A stretch of 64,000 nt of DNA from Marinilactibacillus sp042660675 (GCF_042660675.1 NZ_JBHSUL010000023.1:47625-111624), one strand, 5' to 3'. Counted from the first letter of the stretch, positions 52,321-61,766 are shown. Notes: a model not told the origin generated them from the letters alone. A program made the numbers and translations.

Positions 52321-54692
52321 AAAAAGTATTGATTAGTCTAAGTACTACCGGAATCATCGCAAGCTCATTGACTTTCCCGGTTATGGCTCAAGAAGAACCC
52401 TCTTATTCCAAAGAAGAACTGGTTTACTCAACAATTGATTTGTCAGGAAGTTTAGAAAGTATGTATGTAACGAATCTATTTGAACGAACCGAATCATCAA
52501 CAGAAAATCTAACAGATTATGGTCAATATGAGGCGTTGCATCTACTCAACACAACGCACTCTGAGCTATCTTCTCAAAATGACCAAGCATCGATTAAAAC
52601 TGATGAAGCGCGTGTCTTTACACAAGGGAAAGTCACAGACAAGCGCCTTCCCTGGACTTTCCAGTTCACTTATTTGATGGATGGAAAAGAAGTGGATCCT
52701 CAAACAATCACAGGATCAGAAGGTACATTCACAGTAAAGGTCGCAATCAACCCAACAGATACGACAGATGAACAGTTAATGGATTTTGTAGACCACTATG
52801 CTTTGCAAGTCAGTACGTCTATGGATTTAGATACTCACTTTGATTTGAATAGCCCAAACGGGATGACAAGTACCGCTGGCAACAAACGACAAGTTCAGTG
52901 GACTGTTTTGCCTGGTCAAGAGGAAGATCTTTCTTTCACTGTAAGAACCACTGATTTTGAGGAATTAGACTGGTCTATTAATGGGGCGCCTTTGAGTTTA
53001 ACGATTGGAGATGACCTCTTTGATCTTTCTGAATTCACTGATCCGCTTAAAGAGTTGGAGACCGGCATTCAAACTTTAGATGAAGGTTCTCAGACGCTTT
53101 ATAATGGTAGTTTAGATCTGACAAAGGGTATGCAAGACCTACTTGACGGAAGTAACCAACTGACTGATGGGACTTCTCAACTGGACAAAAATAGCCAGAA
53201 ACTAGTCGACGGAACAGATCAGGCCTTTACAAAATCAAAAACATTAGAAGAAGGCTTATCTTCTTTAACGCAAGGAAGTAGGCAACTTGCTCAAGCTACC
53301 GGGCAACTTGAAGCTGGGGGACAACAATTAGCAGAACGTTCTGAAGGTTTCTTTACGGGATTAACAGACTTAAACAAAGGTATTTCTAGTTTGTCGGAAG
53401 GTCTTGAAGAGATTGAAACAGGCTTAAGCCAGCTTGATAGCAAGTCAGACAGTTTAACCAGTGGCTCTACTACTGTACTTGAAGCGCTTGAAACCATGCA
53501 GCGTAAAGTGAATGAAGTTGAACTTTCTATGGATAACGTTTCGCAATTAAAAGAAGCCTCTCGTTCGATTCAAACCGGTTTAACGACGCTTCGTGATGGT
53601 GTAGCTGGTATGGACAGTAGTATTTCTCAATATAAAGGTAAACTAGCTGATGGTGGTGTTAACCCTTCAGAATTAGCTGGACTGAATCAGAATGCAGCAG
53701 ATAATCTAGCTGGGTTGAAACAGCAACTTAAAACTTTACAGCCACTTGTTGAAGACGGGTTAATTGAAGAAAATGTACTCGTCCAGTTACAAACAGCGAT
53801 CGAACAGACCGAAAAGCTGTCTTCTGCTAATGCACAATATATCTCTGGTAGCGATCAATTGATTAACGGTATACACAGTCAAGTAAAAGAGGATGGTGCA
53901 TTAAGATCCGGCAGTACTCAATTGGTGTCTAGCTACAAAGAGTTTGATCAAGCCATAACGAATCTTGTAGACGGTCTGTCTTCCTTACCTGAAGAAATTG
54001 CGCCGCTCCAAAATGCAATCAGCCAGTTGACCAATCAGTACCGTACACTAGATCAAGGCGTAAAAGATTATACAGCTGGTGTCCATAAACTTTCTGATGG
54101 AATCAATAAAGCTACTACAGCCGCTGAACAGCTTGATGATGGTTCGAATACATTAGTCAGTGGTGGAAAAGCTCTTCAATCTGGTATACAAGATCTTTCG
54201 AATGGAACAAGTCAGTTGACTGAAGGTGCTTCAACACTTAATCAAGGTCTTTATAGTGCTCACGAAGGTTCACTAGCCTTCACAGATGGTATCGACCAGC
54301 TTCACTCTGGAACTGTTCAACTTCAAGAAGGTACGCATGCTTTGTTTGCGGGTGCAGATGACTTATCTAGTGGCGTTGGTACCGCAACGACAGGCGCTTC
54401 AGACCTTTCTGAAGGTGCTAGTGAATTAGCGGACGGCACAACAGAACTTAGAGACGAAACATCTGGTTTGCCGGATAAGACAAAAGAGAAAATCGATGAA
54501 GCGATTGAAGAATTCTCTAATTCAGATTACGAAATTCAGTCTTATATGGATGAGCGAAATGATCAAATTGAAAATGTTCAATTTGTCATTCAGTATAGAG
54601 CTCCTAAAGAAGACGACCAAAAAGAACAAAGCATAAATCCTGTCGAAGAACATAAAAGCCTATGGCAACGTTTCTTGGACTTATTTAGATAA
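52317..54692 (+). CDS. Secreted heptad-repeat protein (YhgE/Pip-like coiled coil)
   Basis: This 791-residue protein has a signal peptide (up to about residue 24, VMAQ), then a domain rich in beta-type sequence (residues 30-240), then a very long repeat of LxxGxxxLxxG heptads (about residues 250-720). Such repeats occur in YhgE/Pip-type proteins. There is no C-terminal membrane helix or LPxTG. It overlaps the MMPL gene (ATGA), so the two likely act together at the cell surface. Confidence 0.85.
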   Translation: MKKVLISLSTTGIIASSLTFPVMAQEEPSYSKEELVYSTIDLSGSLESMYVTNLFERTESSTENLTDYGQYEALHLLNTTHSELSSQNDQASIKTDEARVFTQGKVTDKRLPWTFQFTYLMDGKEVDPQTITGSEGTFTVKVAINPTDTTDEQLMDFVDHYALQVSTSMDLDTHFDLNSPNGMTSTAGNKRQVQWTVLPGQEEDLSFTVRTTDFEELDWSINGAPLSLTIGDDLFDLSEFTDPLKELETGIQTLDEGSQTLYNGSLDLTKGMQDLLDGSNQLTDGTSQLDKNSQKLVDGTDQAFTKSKTLEEGLSSLTQGSRQLAQATGQLEAGGQQLAERSEGFFTGLTDLNKGISSLSEGLEEIETGLSQLDSKSDSLTSGSTTVLEALETMQRKVNEVELSMDNVSQLKEASRSIQTGLTTLRDGVAGMDSSISQYKGKLADGGVNPSELAGLNQNAADNLAGLKQQLKTLQPLVEDGLIEENVLVQLQTAIEQTEKLSSANAQYISGSDQLINGIHSQVKEDGALRSGSTQLVSSYKEFDQAITNLVDGLSSLPEEIAPLQNAISQLTNQYRTLDQGVKDYTAGVHKLSDGINKATTAAEQLDDGSNTLVSGGKALQSGIQDLSNGTSQLTEGASTLNQGLYSAHEGSLAFTDGIDQLHSGTVQLQEGTHALFAGADDLSSGVGTATTGASDLSEGASELADGTTELRDETSGLPDKTKEKIDEAIEEFSNSDYEIQSYMDERNDQIENVQFVIQYRAPKEDDQKEQSINPVEEHKSLWQRFLDLFR

Positions 54693-54698
54693 AACAAA

Positions 54699-54731
54699 GA
54701 AGGAATCAGTGAAATCGCTGATTCCTTTTCT
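54699..54731 (+). terminator. Terminator of the MMPL operon
   Basis: A 10-base stem (54700-54709 with 54718-54727) followed by TTTTC. Confidence 0.8.
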
Positions 54732-54748
54732 ATAGGTTACATTAGAAT

Positions 54749-55705
54749 TTATCTTTCAATATAGCTAAAATCTGTCAATTCTTCATAGGTATAGTGCTGT
54801 TCAATTTGGTTTTTATCTAGAGTCCAGTCGATAATGTTTTCATATAAATTTTGATCTACCACCTGAGCGTAAGGGTAGTATTCTTCATGACGATCTAGGT
54901 AGTCGCTCATCACATCTGGGAAAGCGTATTTAGATAAAATCTCCGTATACTCGCTTGCCGGATGTTCATTCATATAATCAATTGATTTGTTGTAAGCTTT
55001 ATAAAAGGCTTTTATATCCTGAGGACGTTCTGATAACAGAGTATCAACAAATTGAATTGCGCCTCCATTGATCCCCGATTCTTTTGAACTACCCAATACA
55101 ACTGCTCCTTGAGCTGCCAACATACTAGCCTGAGGTTCAGTATACACAGCTGCATCGACTTCCCCTTTCAACAGAGCTTCTGAACGTGTTGCAAAAGAAG
55201 GAATATCTACTACCTCATATGTAAAGTCCTGTTCCGCAGCAAATTCATCCATTATATATTCCAAGATAAAGTTTGGAACCAACGTTATTTTTTTCTTATC
55301 TAACTCTTTCATCTCTGTTATACCTGACTGTTTTGATGCAAGTATTTTAAAATCTTCTAGAATCCCAGAAGTAATCGTCATATCTGTTCCATTTTTTTTG
55401 AAAGTAGCCTCAGTCATGACATCACTGATTGTCCCTTCAACTGTTTTGGCTTGAATCGCAACATTTCGGTCATTCGGTGAAGAAAATGACTCAATTTCTA
55501 TATTGATTCCTTCTTCCTCAAAAAATCCCTTCTCCTCAGCAAGTATCACAGGAATAGCTGATTCAGCTGGCAAAATACCAAATCGAATGACTTCTCCTGT
55601 AACTTCACTCTCCCCGGTCTTTTGCTCTTGAGTTTCCTGTTCAGCACAGGCTGTTAAACTAATTACACATATACTCATCATCAATCCTGTATAGACTATT
55701 TTCAT
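54749..55705 (-). CDS. Nitrate/sulfonate/THI5-type substrate-binding lipoprotein
   Basis: This 318-residue lipoprotein has a lipobox, LTACAEQ, at residue 20 or so, then an NMT1/SsuA-like fold: RFGILPAESAIPVILAEEKGFFEEEGINIEIESF near residues 40-75 and a second lobe with the ATRSEALLKGEVDAAVYTEPQA part near residue 165. It binds a small solute for the ABC transporter encoded divergently (ATPase and permease at 56535-57985). Thiamine-precursor, riboflavin or sulfonate uptake are candidates. Its start overlaps the NodB-fold hydrolase stop (ATGA). Confidence 0.85.
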   Translation of the reverse strand: MKIVYTGLMMSICVISLTACAEQETQEQKTGESEVTGEVIRFGILPAESAIPVILAEEKGFFEEEGINIEIESFSSPNDRNVAIQAKTVEGTISDVMTEATFKKNGTDMTITSGILEDFKILASKQSGITEMKELDKKKITLVPNFILEYIMDEFAAEQDFTYEVVDIPSFATRSEALLKGEVDAAVYTEPQASMLAAQGAVVLGSSKESGINGGAIQFVDTLLSERPQDIKAFYKAYNKSIDYMNEHPASEYTEILSKYAFPDVMSDYLDRHEEYYPYAQVVDQNLYENIIDWTLDKNQIEQHYTYEELTDFSYIER

Positions 55706-56448
55706 ACTGACTCTCCTAACATCTGTTTAAATATTTCCATGGGTAATCCTTCTGGGATAATGACTCGATGCAGTTCTAATGGATTAGTCTTTTCTGTATT
55801 GATCCCCGGTACCGTTGTAAAAGCTAATTTAAAATTCATTTCGGCTAATATTTCTACATTTTTCTTATTATATATTCCAAAGGGATAAGCAAATACGTCT
55901 TTCACTTGTACATACTGATTACACTTTTTTAAATCTTGAACGAATGCTTCATTATTTTCCCATATTAAACGACTGCTATCATTACCCTTACGTTGGTGAA
56001 AATGGTGTGTATGATTCGCATACTCAAAAACATCTTTCATCTGATTTAATTCTTCAAAGCTAAGTGTTTTTGAAACGGTCTTCTCGTAAAACTGCTTTTC
56101 ATCAAAAATCCAGCCAGTAGCTTCAAACGATACTGCAGGAATGCTGTTGTTTTTCAAAAATGGATAAGCATACCTTTTCTGAGATTGAAAACAATCATCA
56201 AACGTAATTAGCACAGATTTTTCAGGCATACTTGATCCTTCTTCATAGAACTGTTTGATCTCATCTAATTTCAGAAAATGATAATCTTCTGAGATTAGAT
56301 AGTTCATTTGTTCACAAAAACTCTCATAACTATTATATAAGACTTCTGGTAATACGTCTTGGTATCTATCTGCCACTGAAATCTTTCTTGGTGATTTAGG
56401 GATTTCTTTACGTGGAACAATTTCATGGAACAGAAGTACAACAAACAT
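55702..56448 (-). CDS. NodB-fold polysaccharide-deacetylase-like hydrolase, no signal peptide
   Basis: This 248-residue protein has the NodB catalytic motifs: the base and metal Asp-Asp in LITFDDCF near residue 80, the metal histidines in NHTHHFHQ near residue 148 and FAYPFGIYN near residue 190. The protein starts directly with the first beta-strand (VVLLFHEIVP), without a signal peptide or membrane anchor, so it appears to be cytosolic. It sits in one operon with a substrate-binding protein, so it may act on the imported small molecule. It could also be secreted by a route not visible here. Confidence 0.8.
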   Translation of the reverse strand: MFVVLLFHEIVPRKEIPKSPRKISVADRYQDVLPEVLYNSYESFCEQMNYLISEDYHFLKLDEIKQFYEEGSSMPEKSVLITFDDCFQSQKRYAYPFLKNNSIPAVSFEATGWIFDEKQFYEKTVSKTLSFEELNQMKDVFEYANHTHHFHQRKGNDSSRLIWENNEAFVQDLKKCNQYVQVKDVFAYPFGIYNKKNVEILAEMNFKLAFTTVPGINTEKTNPLELHRVIIPEGLPMEIFKQMLGESV

Positions 56449-56475
56449 CTCTTCATCCTCCTTTTTAACTTCTAT

Positions 56476-56498
56476 ATTATAGCACGTTTGTGTATAAT
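56476..56498. promoter_or_regulatory. Back-to-back -10 boxes of the divergent transporter units
   Basis: TATAAT on the plus strand (56493-56498, preceded by TG) faces the ATPase-permease unit, and TATAAT on the minus strand (56481-56476) faces the hydrolase and binding-protein unit. GTGTA-TAAT-TACAC around the plus box is a small palindrome and could be an operator shared by both units. The -35 boxes are weak. Confidence 0.5.
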
Positions 56499-56534
56499 TA
56501 CACTAACAATTATTAGTTGAAAGGTCTTGATTTA

Positions 56535-57248
56535 ATGAGTATTGAAGTGAATAACGTAGATTACAGTATTGATGGTAGAATTATATTTCACAATTTAACT
56601 TTTAGTTTCAAAGAAAATAAAAGCTATACCCTTCTAGGACCTTCAGGTATTGGTAAAAGTACCTTACTAAATTTATTGAAGAAAATCCTTTTACCTGTTT
56701 CTGGAAAAATCCAGTATCAGAATATATTAGATTCAGAAATCGTGATGGTCTTTCAGCAAAATCAGCTATTTCCATGGTCTACTGTATCAAATGCTTTAGC
56801 CCTTCCTTTGAAAATTGCAAAAATTCCAGAAAATAAAAGGATTCCTAAACTGACCGAATTATCTAGAACTTTAGATCTCGAAGAGTTACTCGAAAGAAAA
56901 ATCCCTACTTTAAGTGGTGGACAACTTCAAAGAGTAGCTATAGGACAAGGATTATGTACAGACCCAAAGATACTATTGCTGGATGAACCAACGTCTTCAC
57001 TTGATCAAGAAGCAAAAGAAGCCATTCAGAATCTGTTGTTAAAAGAACAGCAGACAAGAGGACATACGATGATTACGGTCACCCATGACATTGAAGAAGC
57101 TGTTTACCTTGGACAAGAAATTCTTTTAATCAGTGAGCAACAATTAAAGACCATAGATAATCCTACATTACAAATCAAGGATCGAAGAAATTCTATAGAA
57201 TTCTACCAGTTTTGTATAGAGTTGAGAAAGCAGGTGCGGATCCTATGA
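56535..57248 (+). CDS. ABC transporter ATP-binding protein (SsuB/ThiZ type)
   Basis: This 237-residue ATPase has Walker A in GPSGIGKSTLLNLLKK near residue 36, the Q-loop FQQNQLFPW near residue 70, signature TLSGGQLQRVAIG near residue 128, Walker B ILLLDEPTSSLD and the switch VTHDIEEAVYLG. It matches the nitrate/sulfonate/thiamine-precursor transporter group and drives the permease next to it. The ATG at 56535 follows AAAGG by 10 bases; a TTG 18 bases earlier is less likely. Confidence 0.9.
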   Translation: MSIEVNNVDYSIDGRIIFHNLTFSFKENKSYTLLGPSGIGKSTLLNLLKKILLPVSGKIQYQNILDSEIVMVFQQNQLFPWSTVSNALALPLKIAKIPENKRIPKLTELSRTLDLEELLERKIPTLSGGQLQRVAIGQGLCTDPKILLLDEPTSSLDQEAKEAIQNLLLKEQQTRGHTMITVTHDIEEAVYLGQEILLISEQQLKTIDNPTLQIKDRRNSIEFYQFCIELRKQVRIL

Positions 57249-57985
57249 AAAGATTTCACAAATCATTTTTAAGTTCTTTGTTTCTAGGTATCTTATCATA
57301 CTTACTCGTTTGGTATTTTCTTTATCTGGGTGCACGTAATCATGCTATACCCGACCCGTTTACTATACTACTGAATATGTGGGAAATCAGATCAGAGTTA
57401 CTCTGGCATACTTGCGCCAGTAGCTTGCGTATTCTAACAGCCCTTTTTTTCTCTATGGTTATCGGAGTCCCAGCAGGTATTTTATTAAATCTCTATCCTA
57501 AAATCAATCAAGTATTCTCTCCTTTGCTTTATTTTTTATACCCATTACCGAAAGTCGCTTTTTTACCTATATTCATGTTATTTTGGGGACTGGGTAATTT
57601 TTCTAAAATTATGCTACTTTTCTCAATTATTGTTCTACAAGTCATCATTATGGTGAGGGATGGAGCTAATAGAATTCCTGAAAATTATCACAAGACAATG
57701 ACCAACTTCCATTCCACCTCTTGGCAACGAATCTGCTATTTGATTCTACCAGCTATTTTTCCGCATATTTTGGTTAGCTTACGTACCAGTATTGGCATTA
57801 CACTGGCATCTTTATTTTTTGCCGAAAATTACGCTACTCACTTTGGCCTAGGGTATCTCATACTCAATGCCTGGACTAAAATGGATTATCCAGAGATGTT
57901 TGCGGGTATCTTTTGTATCGCAATTTTAGGCTTTTTCTTTTTCCGAGCCATCGACTTATTGGAGCGCTTTTCTTATGAAAATTGA
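57245..57985 (+). CDS. ABC transporter permease (SsuC/ThiX type)
   Basis: This 246-residue protein has about six membrane helices and the binding-protein-dependent permease motif with SLRTSIGITLASLFFAE near residue 180. It pairs with the ATPase (ATGA overlap) and with the binding protein encoded divergently. The chosen ATG follows AGGTG; a TTG 33 bases earlier overlaps the ATPase gene and is less likely. Confidence 0.88.
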   Translation: MKRFHKSFLSSLFLGILSYLLVWYFLYLGARNHAIPDPFTILLNMWEIRSELLWHTCASSLRILTALFFSMVIGVPAGILLNLYPKINQVFSPLLYFLYPLPKVAFLPIFMLFWGLGNFSKIMLLFSIIVLQVIIMVRDGANRIPENYHKTMTNFHSTSWQRICYLILPAIFPHILVSLRTSIGITLASLFFAENYATHFGLGYLILNAWTKMDYPEMFAGIFCIAILGFFFFRAIDLLERFSYEN

Positions 57986-58016
57986 TGGAGTTTTTATTCT
58001 AGGTTTTTTCTAAATC

Positions 58017-58064
58017 CAAAAAAAGTCGGTTATTCACTTGTACAAGTGAATAACCAACTTTTTT
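58017..58064. terminator. Bidirectional terminator between the transporter and the LRR-DUF2252 gene
   Basis: A perfect 13-base stem (58028-58040 with 58043-58055), extended by the flanking AAAGT and ACTTT, with A and T runs outside it on both sides. Confidence 0.9.
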
Positions 58065-58192
58065 GATACTTTTATTTATATTTAGCAAACACACCTATAC
58101 CCTTATGCATACTTCATTATTGAAAAACGTTATTACAAGAACGATTTAACTTACGGTACAACTTGTATTAAGTTGTTTTGCTTAGTAGACTA

Positions 58193-60799
58193 TTATAATA
58201 ATTTCGTTCTTTTTTTATCTAATATAATTAGTATTGCCCCTGAACTAATCAGTAAAATGCTATATAAGCTGTACCTGATATTTGTATAAGAAGTTTGTGG
58301 TAAACGGTCTTGTCTGTCTGAACTCGCTTCTTCGCGTTGCTCTACTTTTTCTATTAATGGCTCTGATACTTCGACTACTTCTGTTCCTTCTGATTCTTCT
58401 ACTGACTGAGTTGGTTCTTCCGTTACTAGTGGTTGTTCTTGTTCTATATCTTCCAATGCTTCTTCAGACTGATCAGATTCCTCATTCCGTACTTCTTCAA
58501 TTTCTTCCACTGGCACTTCAACAATTTCGTCTGCTATTGGGCTATTAAACGCATCTGCCGCAAGTAACTCTGCATACAATCTGTGATCCACTAATACTTG
58601 AGCGTAATAATTCAAACTAATATCCGCAAATTCCGAATCAAAAGTTGTGCCTTGAGTTTCAAAGTAATTTGATACTGTGCTCGAGAAAAGCCTGTTTCCT
58701 TCCGCTTGTGCTGCACGAAGATGCGCATAAGCCGTCACTTCTGCACTTATCTGAACAAATTGTTCAAGGTCCTCTATTCCACCGAAATCACTTGCACCAA
58801 TCTCGTCTTTGAACGGTGTACGCTCTTTAACCAAGAATGACTGGTCTTCTGTTTCTAACGTTCCCCAGTGGATATCTAGGAAGTTATGCAGTGCACGAAC
58901 ACCAGTAATGGTTCGTTCAGCATCTGTCGCAAAACCACTTCCATCAAATAAACCAGACGCTTCTACTGCCGAAGGACCTTGGGCTTTAACGTCTAAAATG
59001 ATGTCATCGTTGATTGAAGCTGTTGCCCCTTCAATCAAGATATAAAAACGGTCATAGCCTAAACTTCCTAAACCAGCATCTGTTCTTCTTGCTATATCTT
59101 TGATTGCAAAATAATCTTCTCCTACTTCTTCTACGATCGCAGAATCTATACTGTTCAAATAAGTATCCCAATGACGCAGCAACTGATCTTTTTCCTCAGC
59201 GGTTGCTTCTGTTAAGCGACTATTAGTTAAATCAAATACTCGATCATCTGTAATTGTCGTCCAATTGTTTAGCTGCTTACTTAGTGGTGTTTCACTGACT
59301 TCCGCTGCATAGTTACCGACAAATCCTTCAAGGTTATCTGCTGTAAAATAATGTTCTTGAACATCGATATTCCCATTGACGACGTTCGCTACTGCAGATC
59401 TATAAGCACTACTATAAGACTCTAAAACCGATTCAATTTCTGGTTGAGTCAACTGTAAACCTGGAGCCGAATCATTTAATAAATAAACACTCGTACCAAA
59501 GTTCAATAAATCAAAGTAAAAAGGCGCAATCGCTGCTTCATCAAAATCGTTTAATTCAAAAATCGCTTCTTTTTTACGATTTCCGTAGAACCCAATGTTT
59601 TCTACATGTAAGTCTCCTGTAATCCAGGTTCTTGCTTGACTCAAAGGTGCCCAACTGTCAGGAATCTGAATGACTTGATCTTTTACATCTTGGAAAAACA
59701 AAGCAGCGGTCCCCCGGTAAAAGGCAAATGGATTAGCTCCTAAATTATTCAGCTTCTGTTCTCTAACGGAAGGATCTTTGATATATTGATTGGATTCAAT
59801 CATATAGTTTGTCAGACTATTCATTCTTTCTTGACCAGCGAGTGGTTCCAAGTCATCGAGATCAACGGTGTCCTGATTCGGCAATACAAAATCGACATCT
59901 TGAATGTCATTATAGTAGTGTGCGATAGGAGAAAAGTCCGTGATGCCCGTATTGCCGTCCAGATTTAGACGAACGGTCAAATTCTCCAAGTTTCCTAATG
60001 GACTGATATCTTGAATCTGATTGTCTCTTATGTTCAAGTCCTCTAGTAAGGTTAAATAAGCTAGCGGTGAAATATCGGTAATCTGATTTCTTCTCAAAAC
60101 AAGTGATTTGATCTTTGTGAGATGAGTCAAAGGTGTTAAGTCCGCTACTTGATTCGAATGTACATTTAATTCTTCTAACTCAGTCATCCCCTGAATCGGT
60201 GTCAAATCAACGATTCCATTTCCTCTTGCACTCAAGTCTTTTAACTGTATCAGTGCTGTTAAAGGTGATAGATCCGTTACAGTATTGTCTCTGAAATCAA
60301 GTTCTTCTAAGTTTATTAATCCACTGAGTGGTTCCAGTGACTGAATACTACTCCCACGAACATCTAGTTCTTTTAATGCCGTCAAAGGCTCAATGCCTGC
60401 TAAGGAAGATAAATTATTTTCTCTTAAGTCCAGTTTCTTTAATTGTGTTAATGTTGAAATTGGTGAAATATCTTCTATTTCATTTGAACGCATTTCAAGC
60501 TCTTCTAATCCTGTCAATAACTCTATACCTTTCAGACTAGTAATACCAAGCTCTCGCACTTTGGTCAGTTTGGTGATTTCACTTAATGTTTCTGAAGAGA
60601 GTTCTGTATGTCCGTTAGCTTCTACAGCTTCTCTTATGACTTGAAGCAGTGCTTCGTCCTCGAATGCATTTTCAATCGCTGTCTCTTCTTCAAGCAAAAC
60701 TTGTTGCTCTGGCGCATCTTCTGCGTAGACAACACTATTTCCTACAGATTGTAGCGCCCCCATAACGCCCACAACCATCAACCCTTTAACTATCTTCAT
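58193..60799 (-). CDS. Wall-anchored surface protein: leucine-rich repeats plus DUF2252 kinase-like domain
   Basis: This protein of about 868 residues has a signal peptide (to about residue 26, VVYAED), an internalin-like leucine-rich repeat region (about 75-300, with ten or so 22-residue turns such as LTHLTKIKSLVLRRNQITDI), then a DUF2252 domain (about 330-750). It ends in a Glu/Ser-rich linker, an LPQTS sortase motif (833-837), a hydrophobic helix and a basic tail. The DUF2252 part has FYRGTAALFF, GDLHVENIG (395-403) and NDFDEA (417-422), which parallel the catalytic loop and metal-binding aspartate of kinase-fold enzymes. The start is the ATG with GAGGAGG 7 bases upstream; a TTG earlier in frame overlaps that site. 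Function unknown. Confidence 0.85.
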   Translation of the reverse strand: MKIVKGLMVVGVMGALQSVGNSVVYAEDAPEQQVLLEEETAIENAFEDEALLQVIREAVEANGHTELSSETLSEITKLTKVRELGITSLKGIELLTGLEELEMRSNEIEDISPISTLTQLKKLDLRENNLSSLAGIEPLTALKELDVRGSSIQSLEPLSGLINLEELDFRDNTVTDLSPLTALIQLKDLSARGNGIVDLTPIQGMTELEELNVHSNQVADLTPLTHLTKIKSLVLRRNQITDISPLAYLTLLEDLNIRDNQIQDISPLGNLENLTVRLNLDGNTGITDFSPIAHYYNDIQDVDFVLPNQDTVDLDDLEPLAGQERMNSLTNYMIESNQYIKDPSVREQKLNNLGANPFAFYRGTAALFFQDVKDQVIQIPDSWAPLSQARTWITGDLHVENIGFYGNRKKEAIFELNDFDEAAIAPFYFDLLNFGTSVYLLNDSAPGLQLTQPEIESVLESYSSAYRSAVANVVNGNIDVQEHYFTADNLEGFVGNYAAEVSETPLSKQLNNWTTITDDRVFDLTNSRLTEATAEEKDQLLRHWDTYLNSIDSAIVEEVGEDYFAIKDIARRTDAGLGSLGYDRFYILIEGATASINDDIILDVKAQGPSAVEASGLFDGSGFATDAERTITGVRALHNFLDIHWGTLETEDQSFLVKERTPFKDEIGASDFGGIEDLEQFVQISAEVTAYAHLRAAQAEGNRLFSSTVSNYFETQGTTFDSEFADISLNYYAQVLVDHRLYAELLAADAFNSPIADEIVEVPVEEIEEVRNEESDQSEEALEDIEQEQPLVTEEPTQSVEESEGTEVVEVSEPLIEKVEQREEASSDRQDRLPQTSYTNIRYSLYSILLISSGAILIILDKKRTKLL

Positions 60800-60917
60800 T
60801 TTTTTCCTCCTCGAAATCAATCGCTACTTTACACCTTATCATCTTTCGATTTATTCAAGTTGTAATTTACAAAAAGCATACAAAATACTTACAGAGTATT
60901 TATCTGATTAACTTCGA

Positions 60918-60951
60918 AAAAAATAGACCTTCCATATATGGAGGTCTATTG
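60918..60951 (-). terminator. Terminator of the glyoxalase-II-like gene
   Basis: Stem 60922-60929 with 60943-60950, itself containing a TCCATATATGGA palindrome, followed on the minus strand by TTTTTTT. Confidence 0.85.
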
Positions 60952-60971
60952 ATCGGTCGTTTATCTATTTT

Positions 60972-61676
60972 TCAACTAAAACCGTCGCGTGCATTTCTCA
61001 AATCGGTGAACTTTTCCACTGAATCGGCCTTCAAGAATAAGTTAATTCGTTTTTCTTTTCCAATCGTTGACGGTAATGTTGGATCATCTTGTTCTCTTAA
61101 CGCATTTACTTGCTCTAGTTCTTCAGAAATCGATTCATTTGTAGATTCGATGGACTGTGCAAATCGCAAGTTGGTCTGAGTGTATTCATGACCAGCGTAA
61201 ACAAATATACCGTCATCTAACTGATTAAACACTTGTAAGGCATCATACTGAGCTTGATAATCTCCAGTAAAGACACGCCCACACCCGCCTGAGAATAGAG
61301 CATCTCCGCAGAATAAGGCACTACCAATCAGAAAACTAATGTGCTCAGCAGAGTGTCCGGCTGTTTTAAACACTTGAACGGTTTGATCCAGCACTTCAAA
61401 GGTATCCCCGTCTTCAACAGTTTGTGTATTGAGTTGTTCTGTTTCTTTTGGACCATAAACAGGTACATCCGGATAATCCGCTAAGACTTCTTTGACGCCA
61501 CCAATATGATCATCGTGCTCATGTGTTAAAAGAATGGCTTCTAAATTGAACTGGTTCTCTTTCAAATATCCTAAAACTTTCGCAGATTCGCCAGGATCGA
61601 CTACCACTGCCCGATTACTTTCGTCCATAACCCAGATATAATTATCAGATAAAGCTTCTATTGGTTGAACATTCAT
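60972..61676 (-). CDS. Metallo-beta-lactamase-fold hydrolase (glyoxalase II-like)
   Basis: This 234-residue protein has the metal-binding motif LLTHEHDDHIGG near residue 51, AGHSAEHISF near residue 107, and CGDALFSGGCGRVF near residue 123, plus GHEYT near residue 161. The order and C-terminal extension match hydroxyacylglutathione hydrolase (glyoxalase II). It hydrolyses thioesters of small thiols; bacteria of this group often lack glutathione, so the natural thiol is uncertain. AAAGGAG upstream. Confidence 0.88.
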   Translation of the reverse strand: MNVQPIEALSDNYIWVMDESNRAVVVDPGESAKVLGYLKENQFNLEAILLTHEHDDHIGGVKEVLADYPDVPVYGPKETEQLNTQTVEDGDTFEVLDQTVQVFKTAGHSAEHISFLIGSALFCGDALFSGGCGRVFTGDYQAQYDALQVFNQLDDGIFVYAGHEYTQTNLRFAQSIESTNESISEELEQVNALREQDDPTLPSTIGKEKRINLFLKADSVEKFTDLRNARDGFS

Positions 61677-61766
61677 CTCTATCGCTCCTTTATCTCATTG
61701 CTTACGTTTAAAGTATAGCTTTTTCCGCTCCCATACTTCAATGAACACGCCTAAAAGTTCGTCTTA

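Noticed and set aside
58157..58175. Hairpin ACAACTT/AAGTTGT as terminator of the LRR-DUF2252 gene
   Set aside because: No T run follows on the minus strand. The stronger hairpin at 58017-58064 fits better.
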